A stretch of DNA of 13,937 nucleotides from JBEKZQ01 sp049509675 (GCA_049509675.1 JBEKZQ010000288.1:1-13937); one strand, 5' to 3'. Shown: positions 1-7,070, counted from the first letter of the stretch. Notes: generated from the sequence alone by a model not told the origin. A program made the numbers and translations.

Positions 1-294
1 GAGGGGAGAGGGGGGCCGGTCTGCTTCCAACTCTTGGAGGCGGCGCTCGACCGCCTGGCGCAGTGCGGCGGAGCGCGCCGGCGTCGGCCCCTGCTGGGCC
101 GTCTTGCGAAGCTCCGCGGCGAGGGCCCGTTCGATGCGGACTACCTCTTGGATTTTTGGCTCTTGGGCCTTGGGGGCGGCCGCCAATTCGGCCTCGACTT
201 CCGCCCGCTCCGAAGAATCAAGCTGTCCCAGGGCGTAGGCGGTCAGCCGCGCGGCGCGGCCCTGGTCTTCACCGTTTTGATCATTCGTGCTCAT
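1..294 (-). CDS. Partial anti-sigma-like N-terminus, probably of a vWA-domain protein
   Basis: An open frame of 98 codons runs from ATG at 294-292 to the window edge without a stop, so only the N-terminus is present. The segment RLTAYALGQLDSSERAEVEA (residues about 16-35) is the kind of cytoplasmic head seen at the start of planctomycete von Willebrand factor A proteins and of some anti-sigma proteins; no zinc-binding H-x3-C-x2-C motif is visible. A long charged helix rich in Glu, Arg and Ala follows, then a proline-rich stretch where the window ends. The start is fixed by an ATGA overlap with the upstream sigma gene and by AAGGTG five bases before the ATG. Position after an ECF sigma gene fits a regulator of that sigma. 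The vWA identity is a guess from family resemblance because the rest lies outside the window. Confidence 0.7.
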   Translation of the reverse strand, partial: MSTNDQNGEDQGRAARLTAYALGQLDSSERAEVEAELAAAPKAQEPKIQEVVRIERALAAELRKTAQQGPTPARSAALRQAVERRLQELEADRPPSPL

Positions 295-800
295 GTCAGC
301 ACCTTGCAATGTTGACGCAGTTGTTTGAGTGCCCGATGCACAAGCAGGCGGACGTTCCCCTCGCTATGGCCGGCAATCTGGGCGATTTGGCGATAGGAAA
401 AGCCTTCGCTCCACAGGTCGATCGCCTCGCGTTGGCCGGCCGGCAGTTGGGCCACCAGGCGACCGAGGCGGCCGGCCAGGTCGTGCTGCTCGGCGACGGC
501 CGCCGGATCGGGCTCCCGGCCGGGAAAGCCGGCCAATTCGCCCTCGCCCGCCGAAGTGAGCCTTCGTCGGCCGCGGATCAGGTCCAGGGCCTTATTGCGG
601 CAGACGGCAAAAAGCCATTGCGCTTCCCGGCCTTCAAGCTCCTCCGGCGACCGCTGGCAGAGCTGCAAGAACGCATGTTGCACGGCCTCGCGGGCCGAAT
701 CCTGCTCGCCCAAAAGGCGGAAGGCATAGCGCGTCAACGGGATCTCGCAGCGTTCCAGCGCGGAGAGCACCCATTGCCGTCGCGAAGTCGTGTTTGCCAT
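291..800 (-). CDS. ECF-subfamily RNA polymerase sigma factor (short type)
   Basis: A complete 169-residue protein with the two-domain layout of ECF sigma factors, which direct RNA polymerase to stress or envelope promoters. Region 2 spans about residues 12-80 (AFLQLCQ, then WLFAVCRNKALDLIRGRRR), and region 4 about 105-162 with the helix-turn-helix FSYRQIAQIAGHSEGNVRLL and the preceding LPAGQREAIDL. Regions 1.1 and 3 are absent, as expected. Its last codon overlaps the start of the next gene in an ATGA, so sigma and downstream protein are translationally coupled; that gene could encode its regulator. A TGTAAC-16-CGTTAT promoter candidate lies upstream and suggests possible autoregulation. The adjacent TMTC-like gene lies on the same strand but ends 229 bases upstream, so it is probably separate. 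Confidence 0.93.
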   Translation of the reverse strand: MANTTSRRQWVLSALERCEIPLTRYAFRLLGEQDSAREAVQHAFLQLCQRSPEELEGREAQWLFAVCRNKALDLIRGRRRLTSAGEGELAGFPGREPDPAAVAEQHDLAGRLGRLVAQLPAGQREAIDLWSEGFSYRQIAQIAGHSEGNVRLLVHRALKQLRQHCKVLT

Positions 801-835
801 GTCGCGTCCTCTTCGCCCGCATGCTTGCCAATAGA

Positions 836-863
836 ATAACGCCGCCGGGTGAAAACTGTTACA
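836..863 (-). promoter_or_regulatory. Candidate ECF-type promoter of the short sigma gene
   Basis: Read on the minus strand, TGTAAC (863-858) is followed after 16 bases by CGTTAT (841-836), with the sigma start codon 35 bases further on. TGTAAC/GTAAC-type -35 boxes with a 16-base spacer and a CGT-containing -10 are common for ECF sigma promoters. The call rests on motif and spacing only. Confidence 0.45.
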
Positions 864-901
864 ACTTGGCTTTGCAAATTACGGTGAGGGCCGCGCAAGT
901 C

Positions 902-1023
902 GTCCCCCTCTCCCTCCGGGAGAGGGCCGGGGAGAGGGGAACTAAGGCGAGGCGCCGATGCCCCTACTCCCCGTCGCTCGCAGGATCCCCTCACCCTACC
1001 CTCTCCCGGATGGAGAGGGGGAC
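902..1023. repeat. Large inverted repeat with CTCTCCC/GGGAGAG hairpins (family A)
   Basis: Two arms of about 40 bases (902-941 and 985-1023) are near-perfect reverse complements, with about four mismatches, around a spacer of about 43 bases. Each arm also contains its own hairpin: CCCTCTCCC-TCC-GGGAGAGGG at 906-926 (nine perfect pairs), and CCCTCTCC/GGAGAGGG at 999-1019. The element fills most of the 801-1029 gap and begins six bases after the TMTC-like stop codon, so it could act as a terminator or RNA-stabilising structure for that gene. A copy of the inner hairpin recurs inside the Ser/Thr kinase gene at 4691-4716. Confidence 0.85.
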
Positions 1024-1029
1024 CATTAT

Positions 1030-3261
1030 TTATTGTCCGCTGCGGCAGGGCTTTCCCGCGCGGTAAAGCCGGAGGCACTCGCGCAGCGCCGGTTCGAGCG
1101 GCGAGGATTTTCCCTCGACCAGCGCGAGGGCCCGGCCGATCGCGTTGCGGGCTTCCTCGAAATTACCCGTCTCGGCATGAGCCGCTGCCAGCACGCCCAG
1201 GGCCCGCGCGTTCTGGTACTCGGTGGCCTTGCAGACATAGTCGGCCACGTCGACGGCGGCCGCCCCGTTGCGCAAGTTGTCGTGCGGCGAGGCCGCCCAG
1301 ATGAACGCCAGGTCGAGCACCGGCGCAACGTCGGCCGGATCGAGTTGGACGGCCGCTTTCAGGTGCGGCAGCGCCTGGTCGAACTGCCCGAGCCTGGTCA
1401 GCGCCACGGCCAGATTGCGGTGCGCGTCGATAAGGCTGGGATTGAGCTCCAGGGCCTTTTGATACTGGGTGACGGCCTCGTCATACCGCCCCCGCTGGGC
1501 CAGGAGCATGCCAAGATTCTTACGGGCCAGGGCATGATTGGGATCGCAGCGCACGGCCTGCCGGATACAGTCGAAGGCCTCGTCGGGTTTGTTGGCCGCG
1601 TGGAGGGCGACGGCGTAATCGTTCAGCAGTTCGGCGTTTTCCGGGGCGAGCTCCAAAGCCGCTTGATACTCGGCGATGGCTTCCGTCAGGAGCGCATCGT
1701 CCTTCTGCGCGACGGACTTTTCATATAGGCAGACCGCCACGTTGGTCCGCGCGGTCACGTAGCGGGGGTTGAGCTCTACTGCCTGCCGATAATGTTCGAG
1801 CGCCTCATCGAGCTTGCCCTCCTTGCGCAGCGCGACGCCCAGGTTGTTATGGGCGAAATCGTTGCCGGGCGAACAGCGGACGGCATGGGTCCACAAGGTC
1901 ACGCTGTCGCGCCACACGGCCGTTTGCCGCCAGGCGCAGAGCATGAGGACGGCGAGCACGGCCGCGGCCGCTGCGCTGGCAATTGCCGCGCGCCGCGGCC
2001 GGCTTTGCGACAGATCGCTGACAGCCCAGGCGATGGCCACGTAAAGCCCGATCTGCGGGAGGTACGTATACCGATCGGCCCTGGCCTGGGCGCCGACCTG
2101 CACCAGGCCGACAACCGGCACGAGCATGACCAGGTACCAAAACCAGCCGACGAGCAGGTAGGGGCATTTTCGGCGGCACCAGACGGCCCCGATCGAGAGC
2201 ACCATGAGCACGGCCAGGGCGCCGGCGACCGCCCAGAGCGAAATGTGGCGGGCCGGATGGGGATAGTGGACCACCAGCCCCGCCGGATAGAACATCTGCC
2301 CGATGTAGACGACATAGGAGACCAGTGCGTTGGCGACGCGATAGGGCAGAGCCAATTCGTCGGTCTTAATGGCTCCCACGGCGCTTTGAGCCCAAAGGGT
2401 CAGCTTGCACGAGATGGCGGCCAGAACCACGAGCGGCGCTTTTTCCAGGAGCAGCCGCGGCCAGGGCGCCGTCCCGGCCGAAGGGGACGGTCCCCGGTGC
2501 ATGGTTACGGCAAGCCAACCGTCGCACGCGAGCGGATCCAGTCGCCCCAGCGGCCAATAGTCCAAGAGGAGCAGGACCAGCGGCAAAGTCACCAACATCG
2601 GCTTGGCCATGAGCCCCAGGGCGCAGCAGAGCACGACCGGCAGGTAGCGGGCCCAGGAGAACGGCCGGCTTGCATAGGATGCATAGGCCGCCAGTGTCAT
2701 CATGAACAGCAGGCCGCTGAGCACGTCCTTGCGTTCGGCGATCCAGGCGACCGATTCGACGTGCAAGGGATGGACGGCGAAGACGGCCGCAACCAGGGCG
2801 CTGGGCCACAGGCGGCCGGTCATTTGCAGCATGACCAGAAAGAGCAACACGGCCGCGGCGGCGTGCAACAGGACGCTGGTGAAGTGATGCCCGCCCGGTT
2901 CGAGCCTGTAGAGCTGCCAGTCCAGCATGTGCGACATCCAGGTGAGCGGATGCCAGTTGGCCGAATGGCTGGCGGTAAAGGCCCAGGCGATGCTCTTCGC
3001 CGTCAGCCCGCCGATGAGGTGGGGGTTTTCGTAGACGTATTGATCGTCGTCGCAATTGACGAAGTCGTGGCGGAGCGTCTGTGCAAAAACGGCCGCCGTA
3101 GCGACGACAAGAAACACCGCGACGGCGACGATGACTTTTCCGGCAGGGCCTGCCCGCTTGTGCGGAAGGCCGCCGGGCGGCCGGCCGCTGTCGGCGGCAT
3201 TTTCCAAAGGACGATCGGCACCCGGCCACTGGCGGGGTGCGTTCTTCCGTTTTCGGCCCAT
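1030..3261 (-). CDS. TMTC-like polytopic membrane protein with C-terminal TPRs (putative GT-C glycosyltransferase)
   Basis: From ATG 3261 the product is 743 residues. A basic N-terminus precedes about ten hydrophobic segments (residues about 42-445). The first luminal loop has the acidic motif FVNCDDDQYVYENP (67-80), as in GT-C glycosyltransferases; HPLHVESVAWIAERKDVLS (164-182) and RADRYTYLP (394-402) are hallmarks of the bacterial relatives of eukaryotic TMTC O-mannosyltransferases. Five or more tetratricopeptide repeats follow (about 465-715; for example YDEAVTQYQKALELNP). The expected role is sugar transfer from a lipid-linked donor to secreted protein; donor and acceptor are unknown. The frame can be extended to ATG 3303 or TTG 3315, but those codons lie in a palindromic repeat, so I prefer MGRKRKNAP as the start. 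Residues about 254-265 come from a repeat half-site. No other glycan gene is adjacent. Confidence 0.85.
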   Translation of the reverse strand: MGRKRKNAPRQWPGADRPLENAADSGRPPGGLPHKRAGPAGKVIVAVAVFLVVATAAVFAQTLRHDFVNCDDDQYVYENPHLIGGLTAKSIAWAFTASHSANWHPLTWMSHMLDWQLYRLEPGGHHFTSVLLHAAAAVLLFLVMLQMTGRLWPSALVAAVFAVHPLHVESVAWIAERKDVLSGLLFMMTLAAYASYASRPFSWARYLPVVLCCALGLMAKPMLVTLPLVLLLLDYWPLGRLDPLACDGWLAVTMHRGPSPSAGTAPWPRLLLEKAPLVVLAAISCKLTLWAQSAVGAIKTDELALPYRVANALVSYVVYIGQMFYPAGLVVHYPHPARHISLWAVAGALAVLMVLSIGAVWCRRKCPYLLVGWFWYLVMLVPVVGLVQVGAQARADRYTYLPQIGLYVAIAWAVSDLSQSRPRRAAIASAAAAAVLAVLMLCAWRQTAVWRDSVTLWTHAVRCSPGNDFAHNNLGVALRKEGKLDEALEHYRQAVELNPRYVTARTNVAVCLYEKSVAQKDDALLTEAIAEYQAALELAPENAELLNDYAVALHAANKPDEAFDCIRQAVRCDPNHALARKNLGMLLAQRGRYDEAVTQYQKALELNPSLIDAHRNLAVALTRLGQFDQALPHLKAAVQLDPADVAPVLDLAFIWAASPHDNLRNGAAAVDVADYVCKATEYQNARALGVLAAAHAETGNFEEARNAIGRALALVEGKSSPLEPALRECLRLYRAGKPCRSGQ
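2477..2496. repeat. Half-site of palindrome family B inside the TMTC-like gene
   Basis: GCCGAAGGGGACGGTCCCC contains a self-complementary GGGGAC/GTCCCC core. It shares its GCCGAAGGGGAC start exactly with the full element at 4207-4256. It is translated as part of residues about 254-265 (HRGPSPSAG) in a hydrophilic loop between two membrane segments. Confidence 0.6.
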
Positions 3262-3277
3262 GTCGGTCTGACCCAAA

Positions 3278-3353
3278 GGGGTCAGGTCCATGTTTTCGGT
3301 CATGAGTCCGGCCAAATGGCAATGCCTATCAGCCGAAAAATGGACCAGACCCC
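3278..3353. repeat. Inverted repeat of the GGGGxxAGxTCC superfamily (family F)
   Basis: The left arm at 3278-3299 (GGGGTCAGGTCCATGTTTTC...) and the right arm at 3333-3353 are reverse complements with one mismatch and one bulged base, around a 33-base spacer. The element sits in the divergent gap and enters the 5' end of the longest frame of the TMTC-like gene. Codons in the arm give residues such as MDLTPLG, which look repeat-derived, not conserved. Confidence 0.75.
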
Positions 3354-3409
3354 GACTTTGCAGTTTACCCCTTGCCGAACATAGATATTAGCATTTCTTG
3401 GCGTTTTCG

Positions 3410-3437
3410 TGTAACCTTTCTCCTGATTTCCCTTTGT
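3410..3437 (+). promoter_or_regulatory. Weak ECF-type promoter candidate before the second sigma gene
   Basis: TGTAAC at 3410-3415 is the same -35-like hexamer as upstream of the short sigma gene; 16 bases later stands CTTTGT (3432-3437), a poor -10. The start codon is only 10 bases beyond, so the leader would be very short or the real start later. Low confidence. Confidence 0.25.
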
Positions 3438-3447
3438 AAGAAGTGTG

Positions 3448-4188
3448 ATGTCCAAGCAACAGCCGACGCCCGAGCCTGCGGATGCGGGCGGTTTTGCCGC
3501 CACGCACTGGACGGTCGTGCTGGCCGCCGCGGGCGGGACCGAATCGTCCCGGGCGGCCGAGGCCATGACCGAGCTGTGCCGCACGTATTGGTATCCGCTG
3601 TACGCATTCCTGCGGCGTCGGGGGCATGAATCGCACGAGGCCGAGGACCTGACGCAGGAGTTTTTCGCGCGCCTGCTGGGGCCGGGTTTTCTGGCGAACG
3701 TCGATCGCCGGAAGGGCAAATTCCGCTCCTTCCTGCTGGCGTCGCTGAAACATTTCCTGTCGGACCAGCGGGACCGCGCTAACGCCCGGAAACGCGGAGG
3801 AGGTCGGCCGCTGATTTCGCTGGATTGCCCGGCTGCCGAGACGCGTTATCGCCTGGAGCCGGCCCAGGACATCACGCCCGAGAAGATGTTCGAGAAGCAG
3901 TGGGCTTTGTCGCTCCTGGAACGGGTGTTGTCGCGGCTACAGGCGGAACTGGCGGCCGAGGGCAAAGCGAGCCTGTTCCAGGCATTGAAGGATACGCTGA
4001 CCGGCGGTCGCAGCGGCCGCTACGCGGTGATCGGCGCAGAGCTGAGCATGAGCGAAGGAGCGGTCAAGACGGCTGCCCATCGACTCCGCCGCCGCTATCG
4101 GGCCCTGTTCCGGGAGGAAATCGCGCAGACGGTGGCTGGTCCTGACGAGATCGAGGATGAAATTCGCTGCCTGTTGTCGTGCTTGTAG
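3448..4188 (+). CDS. Planctomycete-type ECF sigma factor associated with a Ser/Thr kinase
   Basis: The 246-residue product is longer than typical ECF sigmas. It opens with FAATHWTVVLAA (16-27) and LCRTYWYPLYAFLRRRGH (43-60), then EAEDLTQEFFARLL (64-77) for region 2 and a region 4 near residues 180-222 (YAVIGAELSMSEGAVKTAAHRLRRRY). This pattern matches the planctomycete ECF groups described as genomically paired with Ser/Thr kinases (ECF-STK), and a kinase follows 96 bases downstream. No anti-sigma gene is adjacent, so control by phosphorylation is a reasonable inference. A GTG at 3445 directly precedes the ATG at 3448 in frame; I chose the ATG. The Shine-Dalgarno match is weak (TAAGAAG). Confidence 0.92.
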   Translation: MSKQQPTPEPADAGGFAATHWTVVLAAAGGTESSRAAEAMTELCRTYWYPLYAFLRRRGHESHEAEDLTQEFFARLLGPGFLANVDRRKGKFRSFLLASLKHFLSDQRDRANARKRGGGRPLISLDCPAAETRYRLEPAQDITPEKMFEKQWALSLLERVLSRLQAELAAEGKASLFQALKDTLTGGRSGRYAVIGAELSMSEGAVKTAAHRLRRRYRALFREEIAQTVAGPDEIEDEIRCLLSCL

Positions 4189-4212
4189 TTATTGGACTGC
4201 AAAACAGCCGAA

Positions 4213-4256
4213 GGGGACAGTCCCATTTTCGTCGAACGAAAATTGGGACAGTCCCC
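4213..4256. repeat. Palindromic element, family B (GGGGACAGTCCC type)
   Basis: A 44-base hairpin: GGGGACAGTCCC, then ATTTTCGT-CGA-ACGAAAAT, then the returning arm GGGACAGTCCCC, with one mismatch and one bulge. It occupies half of the 96-base gap between the sigma and kinase genes. It may attenuate transcription or stabilise RNA between them. Half-copies occur at 2477-2496 and 9309-9330. Confidence 0.85.
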
Positions 4257-4284
4257 GTAGACCGTTACTTGGATCGAAAAGACC

Positions 4285-6591
4285 ATGAATGCAGAAAACC
4301 GTTGCCCCCAATGCGGGGCTGAATTGGCCGCCAATGCCCCCCAGGGACTTTGCCCGGCCTGCCTGCTCAAGGGCGCGCTGCAAACGCAATCGTCGGCCAC
4401 GGGGGGAGGCCAATCGGCCGGCCCGTCCGACGACGTGCCGCCGACGCCGGCCGAACTGGCCCCCTCGTTTCCCGACCTGGAGATCCTGGAATTCATCGGC
4501 CGGGGTGGGATGGGCATGGTCTACAAGGCCCGGCAAAAGCATTTGGACCGGCCGGTAGCGCTGAAGATCCTTCTGCCCAAAATCGCCCGGGATCCGGCCT
4601 TCGCCGAACGCTTCGCCCGCGAGGCCCGCGCCATGGCCATGCTCAGCCATCCGCACATCGTCACGGTGTACGACTTCGGGCAGACAATCTCCCCTCTCCC
4701 GCCGCCGGGAGAGGGGCCGGGGGTGACGGCGGCCGGGGGTGACGGCGATCTTTACTACTTTCTCATGGAGTTCGTCGATGGTGCGACCCTGCGGCAACTG
4801 CTGAACGCCGGGAAGCTTGCCCCGCCGGAAGCGCTGGCCATCGTGCCGCAAATTTGCGACGCGCTGCAATATGCCCACGACCGAGGCGTGGTCCACCGCG
4901 ACATCAAGCCCGAGAACATCCTCATGGACCGCGGCGGGCAAGTGAAGATCGCCGATTTCGGCCTGGCGAAGCTCGTTGGGCCCGGAAAAGGGGAGAGGTC
5001 CAATTTGTGCCAAGCACCCGCAGGGCCGTCCGGGCAAATTGGACCTCTCCCCTTTTCCGAGGCGGCGCTCACCGGCGCCGGCCAGGTGATGGGCACGCCC
5101 AATTACATGGCCCCCGAGCAACTGGAACATCCGCAGCAGGTCGATCACCGGGCCGACATCTATTCGCTCGGCGTGGTGTTCTACCAGATGCTCACCGGCG
5201 AGTTGCCGATCGGCCGCTTCGCCCCGCCCTCGCGGAAAGTGCAGATCGACGTGCGGCTGGACGAGGTCGTGCTGCGTGCGCTGGAAAAGGAGCCCGAGCG
5301 GCGTTTCCAGCAGGCCAGCGAGGTCAAGACCGAAGTAGAGTCGATCGCAACGACGCCAACTCCTGCGTCGCCCGCCGCCGATGACGCGCAACAGCACGCC
5401 CGGCAATCGGTGCAAGGTCCGGCCATCGGCCTGCTGGTCACGGGAATTCTCAATTGGCTGGCGACTCCGCTGATCGTTCTTGTATTCTTCGCCATTTTGG
5501 GTAACAGGTCTGCTGACATCGTTCCGGCAGTTGGCCTTGTTCCTGCGCTCGTTCTCAACCTCGTTTTCAGCACCCTCATGATTCTCGGAGCGTTGAAGAT
5601 GAAGCGGCTGGAATGGCATGGCCTGGCCATCGCCGCCAGCGTCGCGGCGCTCATCGTTACGCCGGGCAACCTGATCGGCCTGCCGATTGGGATCTGGTCG
5701 TTGGTGGTGTTGAGCGGGGCGGACGTGCGGGCGGCCTTTGCCCGACGGCAGTGCAAGAAGGCCCCGCGGCCGGCCACGCCGGCGCAAAGGCGGTTTGGCA
5801 CGGCGGCCCTGGTGCTGTGCGTGGCCGCGTTTCCGCTGGCTTTGCTGGGCGGCATCTGGATGTTCGCCATCCTGTTGTTCGCCCTGCTGCAAGTGATCGC
5901 CTTGATCTGCGGCATCGCGGGGCGGAGGTCCGTGGCGGGAAAAGTCGGAATATGCCTTTCGGCGTTGAACTTGGTTTTGGGAACGGTCCTCCTGGCTTTC
6001 GGGTTGATCTCGTCATTGCACCATGACTTTGGCGGCATGCCGACGCTGGAACGTCTGCCCTCCGGCACGAGCCTGTCGCCCGGCAACCGAGCGGAAACAA
6101 CCGCCGCGCCTCATTCTGCCAGCCCGCCGATAAGCATCACCGCCCGGGACGGCAACGTGGTAATGGCGACCCCCGACAGCCAGCTTACGGCGGAGCGCAT
6201 CGAGATCGGAAAGGCCGGGGAAAACGCCAATCCATCGGCGGAAACTGCTCATCACACGTTGGCCGGGCAACCGCCAATCGTCGTGGAGACATTCCCGGTT
6301 TCCGGCGCACGTGATGTTGTGCCGGCCAAGACGGAAATTCGCGTGCGGTTCAGCAAGGAAATGACAGACGCTTCGTGGAGTTGGTCAGATGCATGGGAAA
6401 ACTCCGCACCGGAAATCATCGGCCTGCCGCGTTACGAGGCCGATGGCCGGACTTGCGTGGCAAAAGTGAAATTGGAACCGGCGCGGACTTACGCCTTCTG
6501 GCTGAACTCTGAAAAGTTCCGTAACTTCAAGGACAGGGACGGTCGCGCGGCGGTTCCTTATCTGCTGATTTTCCAAACTAAACAAGAGTAG
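4285..6591 (+). CDS. Membrane Ser/Thr protein kinase with zinc ribbon and C-terminal SbsA-like Ig domain
   Basis: 768 residues. A zinc ribbon (C7/C10, C23/C26) leads into a PknB-type kinase domain (about 65-350): glycine loop GRGGMG (72-77), Lys94, catalytic HRD at 204-206 with Asn211, DFG 224-226, APE 276-278; all key residues are intact. About six or seven hydrophobic segments follow (380-590), then a Ser/Thr-rich linker and an Ig-like SbsA/Big_5-type domain (663-768) that should lie outside the cytoplasm if the span count is odd. It is presumably an envelope sensor that phosphorylates cytoplasmic targets, perhaps the adjacent sigma factor. Two in-frame repeat insertions are visible: residues about 135-152 before the hinge, and 234-258 in the activation loop. 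No strong ribosome site precedes the ATG at 4285. Confidence 0.93.
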   Translation: MNAENRCPQCGAELAANAPQGLCPACLLKGALQTQSSATGGGQSAGPSDDVPPTPAELAPSFPDLEILEFIGRGGMGMVYKARQKHLDRPVALKILLPKIARDPAFAERFAREARAMAMLSHPHIVTVYDFGQTISPLPPPGEGPGVTAAGGDGDLYYFLMEFVDGATLRQLLNAGKLAPPEALAIVPQICDALQYAHDRGVVHRDIKPENILMDRGGQVKIADFGLAKLVGPGKGERSNLCQAPAGPSGQIGPLPFSEAALTGAGQVMGTPNYMAPEQLEHPQQVDHRADIYSLGVVFYQMLTGELPIGRFAPPSRKVQIDVRLDEVVLRALEKEPERRFQQASEVKTEVESIATTPTPASPAADDAQQHARQSVQGPAIGLLVTGILNWLATPLIVLVFFAILGNRSADIVPAVGLVPALVLNLVFSTLMILGALKMKRLEWHGLAIAASVAALIVTPGNLIGLPIGIWSLVVLSGADVRAAFARRQCKKAPRPATPAQRRFGTAALVLCVAAFPLALLGGIWMFAILLFALLQVIALICGIAGRRSVAGKVGICLSALNLVLGTVLLAFGLISSLHHDFGGMPTLERLPSGTSLSPGNRAETTAAPHSASPPISITARDGNVVMATPDSQLTAERIEIGKAGENANPSAETAHHTLAGQPPIVVETFPVSGARDVVPAKTEIRVRFSKEMTDASWSWSDAWENSAPEIIGLPRYEADGRTCVAKVKLEPARTYAFWLNSEKFRNFKDRDGRAAVPYLLIFQTKQE
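4691..4716. repeat. Family A hairpin inside the kinase gene
   Basis: CCCCTCTCCCG-CCGC-CGGGAGAGGGG is a perfect 11-base stem with a four-base loop, the same core as in 902-1023. It is translated as SPLPPPGEGPG and followed by a short GC-rich tandem (GGCCGGGGGTGACGGC-like, about 4711-4746). It sits between VYDFG and YYFLMEFVDG, where kinases of this type normally have only a few residues. Confidence 0.85.
4984..5058. repeat. Perfect 24-base inverted repeat inside the kinase activation loop (family E)
   Basis: Arms 4984-5007 and 5035-5058 are perfect reverse complements of 24 bases, separated by 27 bases. The whole element is 75 bases, exactly 25 codons, and is translated between DFGLAKLVGP and the TGAGQVMGTPNYMAPE segment. 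The left arm core GGGGAGAGGTCCAATTTG can be aligned with families B and F. Confidence 0.92.
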
Positions 6592-6599
6592 AAGGGAGA
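6592..6599 (+). promoter_or_regulatory. Ribosome binding site of the Ig-like protein gene
   Basis: AAGGGAGA begins directly after the kinase stop codon and lies 10 bases before the ATG at 6610. It supports co-transcription with the kinase and independent re-initiation. Confidence 0.6.
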
Positions 6600-6609
6600 A
6601 AGACAGGCC

Positions 6610-7023
6610 ATGAAAACAAAGACCTTTTTCGCGATCATTGCTGCTGGTGTGCTGTGCGGCTTTGCCAGGCAGGCTGTTCCTGCGGAGGATATCGATTCTT
6701 TTCCTCCTGTCGTCGTCAAAACCATGCCGGAAGCGGGATCGATAAGTGTTCCGCCCGGCCAGTACGAAATCAAAGTCACGTTCAGCAAGAACATGCAGGA
6801 TCATTCCTGGAGCTGGTCGACCGCGTGGACGGATTCGACGCCGCAAGTGATTGCTGGTCCGCGATACGAAGCCGACCACAAGACGTGCGTATTGAAAGTG
6901 AAGCTGGAGGCGAATAAAACGTACGGCTGGTGGCTGAACTCGCAGAAGTTCCATAACTTCAAGGACGAGCAAGGTCATGCGGCGGTGCCTTACCTGTTGG
7001 TTTTTGAAACCGGCAAGAAGTAG
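6610..7023 (+). CDS. Secreted free-standing SbsA-like Ig domain, paralogue of the kinase sensor domain
   Basis: 137 residues with a typical signal peptide (MKTKTFFAIIAAGVLCGF, cleavage probably after the Ala near residue 25). The mature part is one Ig-like domain (about 33-137) that aligns without gaps with kinase residues 663-768; I count about 63 identities in 106 positions, including SWSWS, PRYEAD, TCV-KVKLE, WLNS-KF-NFKD and AAVPYLL-F. It starts 18 bases after the kinase stop, with a good ribosome site. It is almost certainly a local duplication, in either direction. It may bind the same ligand as the kinase, compete with it, or pair with it. The biochemical ligand of this domain family is not known to me. 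Confidence 0.88.
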   Translation: MKTKTFFAIIAAGVLCGFARQAVPAEDIDSFPPVVVKTMPEAGSISVPPGQYEIKVTFSKNMQDHSWSWSTAWTDSTPQVIAGPRYEADHKTCVLKVKLEANKTYGWWLNSQKFHNFKDEQGHAAVPYLLVFETGKK

Positions 7024-7057
7024 TAAGGAAGCAAGCCGCTGGTGTTAATATGGGGCC

Positions 7058-7063
7058 AAGGAG
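7058..7063 (+). promoter_or_regulatory. Ribosome binding site that fixes the VCBS gene start
   Basis: AAGGAG lies seven bases before ATG 7071. It would fall inside the coding sequence if the earlier in-frame ATG at 7050 were used, so 7071 is the better start. Confidence 0.65.
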
Positions 7064-7070
7064 TCTTGCC

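Noticed and set aside
906..926. Rho-independent terminator
   Set aside because: The hairpin is strong but no T-run follows on either strand; listed only as a repeat that might influence 3' ends.
902..1023. CRISPR array
   Set aside because: Only two inverted copies, not direct repeats with regular spacers, and no cas genes.
1792..3384. Long plus-strand open frames opposite the TMTC-like gene (also 958-1728)
   Set aside because: They are antisense shadows of a protein with clear membrane and TPR motifs and show low-complexity composition.
4189..5892. Long minus-strand open frame opposite the Ser/Thr kinase (567 codons)
   Set aside because: It mirrors the kinase frame in high-GC DNA; composition is Arg/Gly/His/Gln rich, no domain is recognisable, and the plus-strand frame has all kinase motifs.
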